A DNA stretch of 64,000 nt, taken from contig OZ024890.1 of NCBI GenBank assembly GCA_964017195.1, forward strand, positions 50,645,593 through 50,709,592. The letters are read 5' to 3'. Positions 26,286 through 40,143 of this stretch are shown one piece after another. The notes under the pieces are model-generated. The model saw only the letters and a program-made list of their open reading frames with translations, made no database searches and was not told where the DNA came from. The translations under genes and the position numbers were made by a program. The DNA is from Siderastrea radians (Eukaryota; Cnidaria; Anthozoa; Scleractinia; Rhizangiidae). The number at the start of each line of letters is the position of its first letter. Position 1 is the first letter of the stretch.

Positions 26286-26350
26286 GGATGGTTGTCCAGC
26301 CGTTAGTGCGTCGGGCTTTTGATCTGAAGGTCGGTGGGTTCCTCAGACGC
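26286..26350 (+). repeat. Degenerate tRNA-derived SINE head
   Basis: The stretch ggttgtccagccgttagtgc, then gtcgggcttttgatctgaag, then gtcggtgggttcc keeps the D-arm, anticodon arm (loop cttttgat) and part of the T-arm of a tRNA. Both Pol III boxes are degraded and no acceptor stem closes, so this is probably a SINE fragment, not a tRNA gene. Confidence 0.45.
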
Positions 26351-28134
26351 AGAAGTTTTCTCCACATTGTTTCTCTACACTCAGCTGTATATAAATGGAT
26401 TGTATCCTTAGGCAAGGCTAGGGGCACAAAGGTCATGCAAGATCGGTCCAGTTACGAGGTCTGCAAAAATGAATTGTAGAAAAGATTTATACAAGTCGAC
26501 TCATCTAACAGTTTATTTCAGAGCTTTCAGTGTGTTTACTTCCCTTCAGAAAATCTCTGCTGGGAAGTGTTCTTTTCGAAGAAAGGCATTCCTGCTCGCA
26601 CTCCTTTCGTAATATATAGCGACAAATTTTATGATCGTTTTCGGCGACCATTGTTACATTACCGTCCGCCATTGTTGCCATACCGGTTAGACTAACTATA
26701 GCTGTTCCAACCAACGCTCAATGGAAAGGGTAGGAAAAGTCAAGAACGCCAGACAAGGCCAAGAAATACAACAAGATATGAGACTTGATACCTCTTTCTT
26801 GTGATGAAAGTGACGAGAATAGGAATGTCCGAAATCAACACACAGAACATCACAAAAGAATTCATAATAGTGTGCAGTGACATTCAGGCCACTCTGCCTG
26901 GCCGATTCTTTACTTGAAGGCCGACACACTTCATACACAAAGGATCCATTTGTATCAGCCTGCACTGGTAAAATCATGCGTTCCCGCTCGTAGCTAAAAT
27001 TCCCGCTTCCCGCTCCTTTTTTCAGCTCTTATCCCGAATATCGCCACAAAAATTAGCCAAATCCCGCATCCCGCCAAACCTATTGTGGACCCTCAATCTT
27101 CTGAATTCTGTAAATACCTTGAAGACTTATTGAATAAGTAATTGCCCAAAGAATGCTACAGTATATCAGGTATGGATAGATCAAAGCATTGCAAATGGTA
27201 TAAATTGTCCTTAAAGATATAAAATGCCTTACTCTGACCTTTATACAGCCATCTTTCACCGTTTGGTTCGACTACCTTGTTTAATATGTTGTTTCTAAAG
27301 TTTGTTAGCTGCAAGCCAATCAGAAGCTTCACACAGCTCCTGCCAGTTGCAGTCTGATTTAATGCTTCAAGATTTCTGTTACTATAAAAGTAGATTTGTG
27401 TCATCTGCAAACAACGGAAATGGTAAACGTTTTGAGCTTTCTGAAATGTCATTTACATAAAAAGTAAAAGCTATACAGACCAACTGCTAAGGCCGTAGTA
27501 ATTAGTGTCTTTTAAAGGTTGGTATGTCCCTTTTCATCCTCAAGCTCAAATGTAATCACATTAACATACTTTTCTTGTGTGAAAGACTTTCAGAAACAAA
27601 TTCGAAAGCTCAAATTTCGTAGAAAGAGTGTTTATCACCTTACATTTGCCCCATTCAGTTTTCAGCACGATAAAGATTGGAGAATTTATTTCAAATCGCA
27701 ACATCACTTACAGCTAACTAGAAATAATGACACCGCATACCTTTAGCTTTAACGTGATTCCGCTTGCTTTAAGTTTTCAATATTTCCGGAAATACTGTAT
27801 GAGTGTACGGGTTTAGGTGTATGAGTGTTAGGTTTCCAATATTTCCGGAAATACTGTACAAGTGTTTGAAAAGAAACTGAAGTGGTCAATTGTTTTTAAA
27901 GTGTTTACGTTTTTATATGTGCAATTCAGTCACATTGTCGAGGTTGGCCCGCCTCGATTAGCGCTGCTATTTGCGGGTCAATATAACATGTACTTTACTT
28001 TTGAAAATTAATGTTGTTGTTGTTGTTCTATACAACCGTCTGTGAAAGATGTATGGAGACAAATGTAATGGGGTATACATGCAAGAATACTCTGGAACGT
28101 GTACCAACAAACTACGCTCATCCAATTTCATCAG

Positions 28135-28900
28135 TGACCAGTTTGCAAGATCAATAAATTATGGTCGTAGCTGCCTTTAGACCAATGAAAACTGGGAAAG
28201 AAATTGGTGCACAACTGAGTTGGCTGGGCCTTCTCTTTCGCGCCCGAAAGAATTAAGAAACCCGAAAGTTACGACCATAGTCCTCAAATTGGAGAATAGT
28301 TAGCTTTATTTATCTTTTTTTAAAATCCCATTCTCATAAGAACTCTGCATTGTATTCTATTGCATTGTATTGTATTGTATTGTATTGTACTGTTTTGCAC
28401 TGAGTAAACCGACGAACCACAATCTAAAACATTCTTCACTTACCTTGCAAAAGTAGCATGCAGTTGTTACAGCTAATATCTGTCATTGAAACTTAACAAA
28501 CGAAAAGACAGTCTCTTCTCTAGTTCAATTTCAGTTTAGACACATGTGTAGCCCAGAACGCACCCCATCGTCAAAGTTTTCCGAAGCAGTAGTGGACACC
28601 TATTAACAGCCTTATCCTCCCAAAATAGAGCCCTTTTAATGCCCCCTATCTGATTTAGAGACATCTATTCAGAATGCGGCGATTTTATTGATGGGTTTAT
28701 AAATCGTCAAAAAGTTATCTTAAAATTTAAGTAAATTTGCCTATAGTTGGTGCACAACTGGATTTGCTGGGTCTTTCGCACCATGGTAAAAAACCCGAAA
28801 GTGTACGACCATAGTCCTCAAGTTGGAGAATATTTACAGTTAAGCTTCTTTTTAGATCACATTCTCCTAAGAACTTTGTATTTCGCCCTACGTTCGTTTC
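28135..28900 (+). repeat. Tandemly duplicated host segment, about 560-bp offset
   Basis: The block 'ttggtgcacaactg', 'gctgg', 'acccgaaagt.tacgaccatagtcctcaa.ttggagaata' occurs near 28205-28305 and again near 28745-28830. No gene is evident. Confidence 0.6.
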
Positions 28901-29799
28901 GTAGGCACGCATTTTTTCTCACCTTTAACAAGGAACTATTTTTAAAAAACGTTTCGTTTTTGGATTACTAATTAAAACACAGTCTAAATATACCGCATGA
29001 TAACTCAAGGGTTCCTAACATTTCTGGAAATACTAGACAAGTGTTTGCAAATAAGCCGCTGTCTAGAAAACTTCTTTCGGTCTAGAAAGCGTGAATTCAG
29101 TCATGTTCCCGTTTAGTGCCAATATGGTGTAACTGTCTATTATAAACAGTCAAAGCCATAGGCAAATCTATGCAAAAAAGCAACTCTTCACGATTCTCAC
29201 TAAAATCTGTACCATTCCTTACTGATTTCATCAGTACTATCAGGAACGTTTACATCTTGTGCATGCTTTGCAAACTACTTTAACAACCACTGCATTTAGT
29301 GACTTCAGTTTTTTTAAATATAGTTGCTGGGAAAAAAAAACCTAAAGTAGGCTGTCATCTATGGTCTTCAGTAGTATTCGTTCTTAGTTACCACACTATT
29401 AGACAATGAAAAAAAATTATCTGTTTTAATTTGGGAGTAAACTCGGGCTCCATGAAATTGTGATTTCACTGAGCCTTGTGAAATTTAAAGCACAGTGTTA
29501 CTTAAGGCAAACCAAATATTATTATAGCGATACACTGAAAGTATATGTTTATCATTTTGGGTTTTCCCGAAATGTTGTACGAGTGTTTGAAATTAAAGGG
29601 ACCTGCAGCAGAGGTTTGTTGGTTGTTATGGTTGTTATAGGCCAGTTCACTTAGGCATAAAGGTGAATGTTTGGCTACAAAAATAAAACAGCACGCTTGG
29701 CAACAAATTGCACTCATCAGATTTTAAAATCAATAAATGCTTTGCAAGGTATCAGTTACGTTTACTTACACGTCAGTTTTTCAGAAATCAAATTTCAAG

Positions 29800-30430
29800 G
29801 CATGACTTTGATATACTGCTTTCTCATCACAAACACTTCCCAACAGTTCTGGTCATGTCTGCATCTTTTCTCGAGCGGCGGGAAAAACACGAACGGTCTC
29901 AGTTGCGTCAGAGCAATGGAGACTGCTTCAACTTCAATTCGGAAGCAAACAAGCCACCATCTAAAGTCGTTGTTATGTTGCTTCGCGAAAATTGTAAGCG
30001 GCCATTTACATGTTCTGCTGGTAGAGCTAATATAAGGCATGGAAACTTGGCAAAAGAAAAGACGTCAATATGGCCCTAAAAGCAATCCTTCTAGTTGTTA
30101 GCATTTTTTGTATCTCTTAATGACAAGGATACATTTTTAATTGATACTCTTTACATATAAACTGTTACCAGTGTATAAATCTACATCGAGGAGAATTCAT
30201 TGCATGAAATTATCAAATGTTTTCGAAGCATTAATAGACATTTTGAAAGCATTATTTTCCTAAGAACGAAACCCTCTTGAATTCGGTAATATTGTTAATG
30301 AGTTTAAAGAAACTGGCAAAACATTACCTTTAAATTCGGCCTCTCCGAAATATTTACAGACTATTCGGTCTGCACAAATTTGCCAGACCTTTTTTCTTAC
30401 CACTTTAAAAAGCCGAAAGTGTATACCATT
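29800..30430 (-). repeat. Inverted dispersed repeat, partner B
   Basis: Reverse complement of 17340-17950 (see that entry). Several overlapping short ORFs arise from this repeat and were not annotated. Confidence 0.75.
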
Positions 30431-32668
30431 GTATAGGTATTACCATAAACCTTAAATTGGTTAATCAGTAGGTAGTGTCTAGCTGTTAAAATCAATTTTC
30501 ATGAAAAAGACACTGTATTTTCCTCCACGTTTATTCCCGTGTGAGTTTTTTGTTTTGTTTGTACTGTTGTTTCGTTGGACGGCATTTGGTTCCCGCCGTT
30601 ATTAAAGACACATTATTATAACTTCCCGTTAGTTACCAAGTAACCACAGTCTAAATTACCGTTTAAAGTATTTTCCGATATGATCTTATAAACTTCAGGG
30701 CTCGCAACGTATCAAAGCTGCAGACAAATGGATGGGAAAAATCCGGCCTTCACGCTTGTCACTATCAATCTATATTCCTTACATCTGATCAGTATCATTA
30801 GTAAAGTTTACATCTTGTGAGTTTTTGAACGTTGGAATTGGGAATTGAAAACTTGGGCGCACAGACACAAGACAGTGTATAATCTCAAGACCAATGTTGC
30901 TTGTCATTTGCTTGCTTTTTGTCTGTTTTACAAGCAATATTTTAAGTACAAATACGGACCTATCGAGCTTGGAAGTTTTCCGTTTAAGCAAACAAAAAGA
31001 TCTACTAATACTCGAACTCATGCCGTCCTTCGGGCTATATTGAAGTTAGAACTCCACAAGCTGGGCTCAATCGAGTTCACGTTATACTCTACACGACAAT
31101 GCGTATATTAGGAAGCAAAATTGTATACATGAACTTTGTGGGAATTTGTACTTTCAGAGATAGCGCATTAAAAGGTATATGACAACGGCATTTTGTTCTT
31201 TCAATAGCACATATAATTTCTTCATATACAGTAAACGGTTTCATATAAAATTACCTAAACCTACCTGTACATCCGAAAGTAGCACGCGTTAATTCATCGT
31301 AAAGTGGCCACTTCCTTTCTGAAAATTGGCCAGTGTAATATTGCTTTAAGTGCAATACCCGGCTGAAATATTTACCGTCTCAAATCTAGTTGTCATGTCG
31401 CCATATAGTCATGTAAACGCCGCGTGATTGTTCATCACGTACGATTACTCGTTAGACTGAAAGCTGAACACAAGTGAAAAAATACGGAAACGTGTTCCAG
31501 TAAATCAAGGCAAACATCCCATTTAAGTTGAATTCCAATCGAGACTTCAATCACCTCAGGAGAGGGGGGGGGGGGGGGTGAAATGGAGGGGATTGTTGAA
31601 CAGATTCCCTTGAACCAACCAGAATGACGTTTTGTGTGCGATGATCCAATTCACTTTCACCTCCAATTCTAACAACTATGTAGTTTCTTTCCCATCCTAT
31701 TTTCTCCTTTCACATAAAAAGGTAACAGAATAATCCTAGCTGTGATCATTATAAATTTTGGCACATTAAATAAAACCAAATGATTTTTAACCCCCTACGA
31801 AGAGCTACGAAGAGCACCCTCGTCCCTTTTTTTAGGGTCCCCTCGGTGTTTTTCGCGCCTCCTACTCAATTTGTTTGTTTGAGATTAGTTCATTAATTTG
31901 GGGTATTGGTGTTGATTTTTATTTCATCTGTACTTCAAAATTGGTAAGAGAACAGTTTTAAAAGCTAATGAAACTTTGCGTGAGATGTTGTCTCGTCTGT
32001 GCGATGTGCAAAAAGAAGGGGAAATATTGGTCTATAATATTTGTTTCTGATAAATAAAACGTGCTACGTGGCGTGTTCAAATCGTCTCTGTCAACCCAAA
32101 CAGCGCCTCCTTGTACATAACAGAGTTTAGATAACGGACTCAGTGCGCAGTTTGTAGTATTTCTCTCCGAGAAGCAGCTGCTGAAAAACTCAAAAGCCCT
32201 TTAAGGTATAGTAGTTCATTTTATGAAGGAGACCCGAACTCCTAGACGTTTCTTTATCTGCATGATTAGGATTCAGCCTGTGCTTTCTTTACTAATGAAA
32301 AACAAAGTTTATTGAGGCTGGTCTTTCACGTGTTAGTTCAGTTTAATTCTGCCCGTTGTGCGAGCTCTTCTTGCCAAAATTCGTAAATTCGTTGCACAAC
32401 ACCTTTCATTCAATTTCACTAATTGTTCGATGCACAACACAATTTTCCTGTCCCAATACAACCAACTGCCTCAGATCTTCCAATACAACACTTTAATGGC
32501 AAACTCCCAGCTATAGTTACTCTAGATGGAAGAAATTTCCCGTTTCCTTCACCAACAAAATTTCAATTGACAGTTTTGAGCCCGGCAATGAATTCAATTA
32601 ATATTCCTCCAAATCGAGCACTGACTTTGTTGTTTTGTTTAGCTCTCGGCAGTAAAATTGAAGACATT

Positions 32669-34843
32669 ATGTATGCAGTATATCGTTGCGTTGTCTTTGG
32701 TCTCATCTTTGGTTGTGTCACTGTCTCCTCTCTATCAGGTAAGTTAGTAATTTGAAAATAAAATGTTATCCATGTGAAACACGGAAAACCAACGATTTAC
32801 AAGTAGTACATAACCATGGATGTGTTCCATTTGTTATATCTAAAATTACTGTTTAATACCGAAGACGTGATTAGAATTCTTTGCTTTGTCATTCGCCCAT
32901 TGCAGCTAATCGTACCCTAACCTAACAACTTTGATCTCCAACAATGAACCTCTTTACTGATATTAATGAGTTGAACTGAACGTGAAATCAAATTTATTAA
33001 ATTTTATTTCTTTTAAAACAAGGCGAGTCACTACTTGATTTCTTACAGCTAGCTTAAGTAAAAACAAAAACAATTGAAACAACAAGCGAATAAATTTATT
33101 TTATCATCAAAGTAATTGAATCTATATTTAAAAAGTTTTGATCACAAAACGTGATTTATTGTGGGTAAATGTTAATATTTATTTTTTGTTACAGACTACG
33201 CTATCAATTTTCCGTCCACTGGCGTTACTGGTAACTTCGTTAACATCTGGGGCATGCCAAGTTTGACGCAGTTCACCGTGTGTCTGTGGATGAAGTCAAG
33301 TGACACTATCAAACTTGGCACTCCGTTCAGTTATGCTGTTCCAGGTTCAGACAATGAACTTCTCATTTACAATTACAAGAGCTTTCACATCTGGATCAAG
33401 GGGTCACCAAAGTAGGTCACACATTTTATTGACATTTTCTGGTCAGAAATAACCTTGATGTTTTCAGATATAAATAGATACGCCTATTGGAATGCTTTAA
33501 ACAGAAATCATCCATACAACCATTTCCATAAGAAGTTGAACTAGTGTCAATCCAGCCACCAAAGGGCTGTTAAACCGTAGTAGACGTTTTAATGAGGTCG
33601 GTTAAGTGCTTTGATAAACGATAAGGAAGAAGAAATTAAACGTGACACAAGGGAGAATAGAAAATAATAATAATAAAAAAGAAACGTTAGATCGAACCAC
33701 AAAATATGTTCACTGTATACTTTTTACTCTTTAAATGAGAGGAATTAACCTTTTTCCTGTTTTTTTCTCTGTGGCCGTCTGTAGCGGGGCCAATGGTTAT
33801 TAAACCATTATTCCATGAGCCCGCGTTGAATACGAGGTGGTAAATAGCCAACGAAGCGCGAAACACCGACTTGGCTATAACCAATCTCGTATCCAACAAG
33901 GGCGAATGGAATAATTGTTTTATTAAATTCTCAACCTTTGCATTCTCCCTTTTTTATTTAATTTTCCAAAACAATCGGGAAGTGAGGTAACTTCCGGGCA
34001 CCATAGCGACAGATCACATGACACGCGCACTGCCGTGCGAACAGGTGAATGAAAAATCAAAAGCGAAGCAACTTACAGCTTAACTAAAATTAACATTAAT
34101 CCAAAATTCAAGGACTTTTCAAGTGTACAGGAGAAACCTTCCTGCAATATTCAAGTATTCAAAATTCAAGCTCATTGAGAAGTGAAATAACTGTGGACAT
34201 TTACTGTCCGAGTTCGCCGCTGACGAATAGTTTCTTCAGCTGCTGTTTTGAGACTGCTTTCTTGTGGAAGACTCCACCTAATTTGCCCTTTTTCTTATTT
34301 TTTCACCAAAGCGTCTAAAACTTTATTTGCCTTAGTAAAAGCGAGGTAAACGATGATGGAAAACAGTTTGTTGTGCGCCAACAAGCGAAGGATATCATCC
34401 ATGGCGGCTCTTATAATAAGTGCCATCTTTCTTCGTCGCAGACGCAAAAAACACTTGAGACAAGCATACAGTTCTTATTTTGATATTTCTCAATCGGTTT
34501 TGAAAACTTGGTGCCCCCAAGACTGGCGGGCCGTTCTGAAACGTTAAGGTAAACATTGTTGTTGTTGTTGTTGTTACGTAATCTTAATCAATGCATTAAA
34601 TCTCGGCGGTAATATTTGAAAGTAATAATCTCACCCCGAACTTTGTGACTTTATTGTTGTTACTGGGACGACTTAATCTGCTGTATTTCTTCTGTAGATA
34701 GCTCACCGAATCTGCTTTTTTCGTCCCTTTTGCTGAAAAATTTGAAGCTAAGCCACATTTGCCGAGCTCATTTTCCATATAAGGTCAAACGTAGGTATGA
34801 TGGCTAGTAACCGAGATCTAGTGAACCAATCAGAAAGCTAGAG

Positions 34844-34874
<31 letters not shown>

Positions 34875-35794
34875 CAGGCCTAAACTAATGTGGCCTAAGG
34901 GGTCTGTAGATAAGAAAGTGACTGAAAACTTGTTCAGGCAAAAATAAAGTGACCATAACAATTATCGAGGTGGAAGTAAGGAGAAGTTCCACTGCCTTTT
35001 GAAATCTCCATTAATTAAGTTATGATATGTTTATGGATCAGTGGTGCTATTGTGGCTTGGGTACTAACCCAAGATGGTGGTGTTTTTAGTGTTTTAGTTT
35101 CCAATATTTAGTCAAAGCAAGGGCGCAAATTGTAAGGTTTATGCCCCAGAAAAAAAATACATACAATAATACCAGACAGCAACATTTTTTCCTTTTGTTG
35201 CTGATTTACTTATTTTTGTCGACCAATCAGGAAAACGACCAGAGACGTCTGACGCTTCACAATTCACTTGACACTGATGATGAGCTCCGCTCAGGTTGTC
35301 GAAACGTCAGTCAGTTTCACCACAAACAGTCCTTCTCAGGACTACACTCACCTGGACAATCGTACTTTCCCGACTTAAATTCTTTTTTGTTTTAAAGATC
35401 AACCTCAGTATCAGCAAATGATGGCAAATGGCACCATATCTGTACATCCTGGGAAAACACCGCGGGCTCCTGGAAATTCTACAGAGATGGGGCTGTGGCA
35501 GCTAAAGGAACTGGGCACAAGACAGCACACGTGATAAAGTCTGGAGGATCCATTGTACTGGGTCAAGAGCAAGATTCTCCGGGAGGTGGTTTTGATGCAA
35601 ACCAAAGCTTCATTGGGATGTTGACAAATGTCAATGTCTGGGATCACGTGCTTCCCATTGCACAAATTGAGCAAATGTCAAAATCTTGCCTGTCAGGGGA
35701 GGGGAACGTCTACAAGTGGTCTGATTTCATTCATGGCCGTGAAGGGAATGCCCGAGTTGTTATTCCATCCCCTTGTAAACCGCTGAGTGCTTAG
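32669..35794 (+). CDS. Secreted pentraxin-like protein 2 (three exons)
   Basis: Exons are 32669-32738, 33195-33411 and 35398-35794, identical in length and phase to pentraxin 1 (70, 217 and 397 nt; 227 residues). Exon 1 gives the same type of signal peptide. The domain keeps the paired cysteines, HHICTSWEN, the calcium-site-like EQDSPGGGF and the C-terminal 'CKPLSA'. The exon 2 donor is GTAGGT, a weak but acceptable site. Intron 2 is 1986 bp, against 670 bp in paralogue 1, because a repeat has entered it. All three exons are open, so it is probably functional. Confidence 0.88.
33770..34890. repeat. Inserted repeat within pentraxin 2 intron 2
   Basis: The motif 'attaaattctcaacct' near 33924 and its inverted partner 'aggttgagaatttaat' near 34856 bound most of the segment that pentraxin 1 lacks. 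A GTT microsatellite lies at about 34557-34575. A 64-residue basic ORF inside (34353-34547) is not recognisable. Confidence 0.5.
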
Positions 35795-36049
35795 CTTAGT
35801 TTTGCAAAAGGCGTTATAATTGTAGTCAAGAGCTTGAGTCTGGGACTTTTTTAATAGTTCACTAAAAACAACCTCTAACGCCCAGGGACGTCACACTGGC
35901 GAGCGGAATGGGTCAACAAAAGTAATTGGAAAACAATAGAGACGCCCCCCCCCCTCCTGCTAACTACTATTGAAACTGTACTTTTGACAGCACAATAAAG
36001 GAAGAAAATGTATAAACTGGTTTTGATGTGACTTCTTTTAACCTAACCT

Positions 36050-39000
36050 CTTATAATTTTAAGAACTGAGGAATTACTTTTAAATAAACAATTAACAAGA
36101 AAAATTTCAGTTGATAATTGGGAGAAGAATTGTCGCAGTTGATATTTTTTCTGAAGCATCTCCGCGGACCTGAATCCTAAATCCTTAAATCTGATTGACT
36201 AATGACGCGCACTCGAGCGGTCCGGATTTCCCCATTCGGACATCCGCGGGAGAACTTGAAGTGAAATGATTTTACTCCCGCACAACGACACGTTGGATTT
36301 TTCTTCTTAAAATGAAACTTTTTTCTCACTGACCGTTGTAAAGTGAACGGAAAAATCAGCAATGGAATAAAAGGCGTGGTTATTCTCCGAAAAAGGCGAG
36401 TAATCCTAAGTTTTTGGTGAGAAAATTTTGCTGGCTTCGTTTCAGTTTCGAGGTGCAGTTTTCCTATTGACACGCCATTTGATTTAACACGGGTTAGCTG
36501 CAAGTAAGTCTTTTGACTACCGTTTCTTGGTTGAAATTTCGTTATTTTCTTTGGAGATCTCTTTTCTAATATTGTCCCATTTACCTTCATTCAAGACAAC
36601 ATGATTAGTTATCATGATTGTTAGCTAAAATAGTTAGACAAACAACCTCGCAACCCTGTCCCTTCGACAAGAACTGCTGTATGTCAACAAGGTCTTACAA
36701 TTTAGTTTTCTCATAGTATCGATGTGCGAAAATCTTGAACAGTTTAACGCAACAAGAAAGCAGTATGAGGCCGATAATCATTGAACGGCTGCGAAGAAGG
36801 AAATCGAACAACGACGAACCTGTGAAATGTGGGCAATATTTTTGTTCTAGTTTTTTTTTTCCAGCAGGTCTCTTCCTTTTCGTGTTCAATTGTTAGCTCC
36901 AACGCCAGCCTGTTTACTAAAGACCAGGACCAACAAGAAAGAGGCGGAAAGTTTCCGCGGTAACTTTAGCGGTTTTCAGGTCTTCCAGTGCCAAATTCGC
37001 TACATAAATATAAATTGGTTTTACAACTTTATATAAAATCGTACGTATTCAATGCAAGTCAATGTGGCTCTTCTCAGTCTGTGTAAACCGCTGACATTTG
37101 TCAATGACAAGGCGACATCGTTTTATTCATTGTCCAAATTTGACACTAAGTGGAAGACTAGAACTCCGAGTCATAATAAATAATAGACTTCCACTATTTG
37201 GAACACACAAGGAAAACCAAACTAGATTGCTCGAGATAATGCATGGTTCAATTTTACGTGTTACCATCCCCCCCCCGGGCAACCCCCGGGACAAGTCCAG
37301 CCCTTCGGGCCCGGGGGTGGGGAATTGTCTGAAACGGTTTTGTCCCGGGGGTAGGGGGGCGGGGCAAATCGAAAATAACTTCTCGTTTTTCTTGTGAAAC
37401 ACGTCACTAGCTTATCACTTCTCAGTTGACACAATGGCGCCGGACCGCGTAGTGAAGACTGCCTATTTCCAGGGAAAATCTCTAGAATTTGTAGCAGACC
37501 GGTTGGAGAAGAATAATCTCTCGAAATTACAATCTGTATTCAAAGGCACGTTTATTATAAATTGTTAAAGGAAGGTGCGTTTGATGCGTACTCGAATGGA
37601 TGGCGTTCATCACAAACATAGAAATATTTCTTCAGCGTATTTGTATGAAACAAATGCACGGCTTTATATTAAACAGAGATCTCAGTCCAGTGTTCTTGTG
37701 AAACAAGCTAAGAAAAACTCCTTTAACATGCTGCCATCAATTTGCTCACCGGACCTCTTTTGTGCATGTGCTATATTTAGAATAAAACACGCGGTGAAGA
37801 ACATTTCTTTACTCGCCAGCCGAATGCCAGAGCGGTTAGACTTTTTCTTCAGTTTTCTTTTTCAATGTAGTGTCCATGTTTTTTAATACTATGTAATATC
37901 CTTCGTTCAGTAAACTCTAGAAAAGCCTTTCAGTTCTTGTCAAAACGTCTGGTTGTGCTATTGTACGGAAAACAATTTTGAACACAAAACAACGTATTTG
38001 TGGTCGATGAGGAGTCCCGGGGGTCGGGAATTGTCTCTTTCTGCGTGCCTGGGGGTGGGGAATAGACCGCCAAGTAAGAAATAACATGTAGAATTGAACC
38101 CTGCATAACTGAGCAAATAGTAAATAAGCGAGCAACATCAACTAAGAGATGATCTAGTTTCAGTTGGGATCCCGCGGGATTCGAGGAAGCCGAGGTTCAA
38201 GAGCGGGATACATAATGCATTGTATGAAAATTTTTATTCAAAATATATTAGTCATGTTATAAGTGAGCAATGGTATGATTGCTAGAGCAAAAGATTTACA
38301 TTAATCATGATAATTTTTAAATTATCATGAATAATGGCTTTAAAAAAAATGGGTTTTAAAAATCCTTTCAAATTGCACTAGCCCAATTTTTCTTAGAATT
38401 ATTCAAGTAGCACTCTCATAATGTAAGTCATTGATTGCAGTCGAATTCATTCGATTACTAATACAAGTGTCAATAAATTTGCCGCTAGGTCAGTTAGCAA
38501 ACTTCCCGTTCATTTATTCCTTTATCATTTACATCATCTCGTTTTTTTCGTGGTTTAGATTTTGTTCTACCATTGCGATCAGGAGATTATCCACCCAAGC
38601 AGCTGACTTAAGCACTTTGAAATCGATAATTCTTCTCATTGTGTTGACCTTTACTATAGGAACAGATTAACCTAGAGGGCATATAACTCAAACTAACAAT
38701 TAACTTAAAATAATAAATTGAAGTTAAGTTGGACGTACAAGAAAATGAAAACGGTTCAAGTAAATCGTATTATTATTAACGAATTATTCATTTACTGAAA
38801 GAGAGCAATAATTCATATACAAACTCTTTGAATCGGGAGAACAAGAATCCACATCGCGCAGAATGCCTATTGTTCTTGGGACATTTACTTGCAGTCGAGT
38901 TATAATCATAAGTCTGTAATATTGCCTGCTAAGCGCAACTAAGCGCATCTGATTAGTTAATGATTACGCGCGCTTTCTTCCACTGGGAATACCTTCTGCT

Positions 39001-39993
39001 CATCAAAGTGCAGAAGGTGGAGCAAAGAGACAATACACATGCGAGGCATTGTTAAGGAGGCTCGAAACAGTTTTGTCGGGCGCGCGCAGACTGGGTTCCA
39101 ATTTACCCGTGAGACTCAAAAATTAACACGAACAAACAAAAATGGCGTCGCGCTCTCGTCTGGATTTAATATTTTGCGCCGGTCTTTTAAAAGCTGCCAG
39201 TAGGCAAGGTTGAAAACGACTGGAAGTTAGGTGACAATCCACTTGAATCATGTCCTTTTCAATGTTATCAACGCGATCGTCAACTCAGCCGCATATGAAG
39301 CGCAGTAAGCTTATATTCAGAGGCTGTGCAACTGAACTGTGCTAGAGAGGACGGTGACTTCAAAACTCTCTCATCTCCAGTGAAGTCGTATAGAGGCCCT
39401 AGAATAGTCGCCTTTCTACCATTAGTTTCTTTCAATGGCTGTTTTGACCTCGGAAGCCTTTTCTACGTACAGGTCGCAGGAAAAAAGTCTGGCACCGTTT
39501 CCATGCCAGGGCAAATTTTTCGCGAACTCCGATTCGTGTTTCTGAGAAAACATTCCCATTTAAAAAATAGACAAAAAAAAAAACAGGCACACACACGTTT
39601 ACGGTGTTGTTAGCAAAAACAATGTAGACTTCAGTAAAAGGTTTTTATTGTCTTCACATCATGAAATAATAGGGCAAGAATTTAAAAGAAAAAAGTAGTG
39701 TAACAAAATTAAACTTGCAGTGAACGAAAAAGATATCCTGTGAAACAGACAGATTTTGACTCAAAAAAGTGACTTATTCATGCCGAAATGTTGACAAACC
39801 AGCCGCTACAAAGAAAATATTACAAACAATCAGGTGAAAGATTTGCTTTCTATTTTGCTGAAGTGGTAGTTTCAATCTCAGTTTCACCGTAAATCTGTTT
39901 ACTTGCGAAACAAATTAAAAAGCGTACAAGAGAATTTCAAAACAATTGATCGCGCGCTATATTTTTATCAGCAGTCGGCTCGCTAAAAACAAG
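36050..39993. other. Host non-coding sequence left of the element
   Basis: No supported gene. A short ATG-started frame at 37434 ends near a possible splice donor but cannot be tied to another exon. GC-rich blocks around 37270-37370 and 38015-38060 resemble each other (cccgggggt..gggaattgtct) and look like a dispersed repeat. Confidence 0.4.
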
Positions 39994-39999
39994 TTAGTT
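39994..39999. repeat. Target-site duplication, left copy (TTAGTT)
   Basis: TTAGTT directly precedes the left terminus AGTAGTATGG and recurs exactly after the right terminus at 60357-60362. Six-base duplications are characteristic of Maverick/Polinton integration. Confidence 0.95.
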
Positions 40000-40143
40000 A
40001 GTAGTATGGTGGGACGATCTGGGTATTTGAATGGAAAAGGCCTACCCCTCGAGTTTTTTGGACCAATGAGAGACTCGTGCCATTCCTTTTTATCATGTGA
40101 TCCCGGTCAAGAGAATGGACCAATGAGAGTGAGGGTCAAAGGT

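Larger units (their letters stand above)
22740..36045 (+). repeat. Segmental duplication, copy 2 (ends in pentraxin 2)
   Basis: Counterpart of the 11100-21850 segment. It lacks the LINE of copy 1 but has gained other insertions: inverted repeats at 24.5-25.7 kb, a tRNA-derived SINE near 26.3 kb, the inverted dispersed repeat at 29.8-30.4 kb, and about 1.3 kb inside pentraxin intron 2. Confidence 0.65.

Noticed and set aside
26286..26350. Functional tRNA-Gln gene
   Set aside because: The anticodon-loop region is tRNA-like, but the acceptor stem does not pair and the A/B boxes are degraded; more likely a SINE head.
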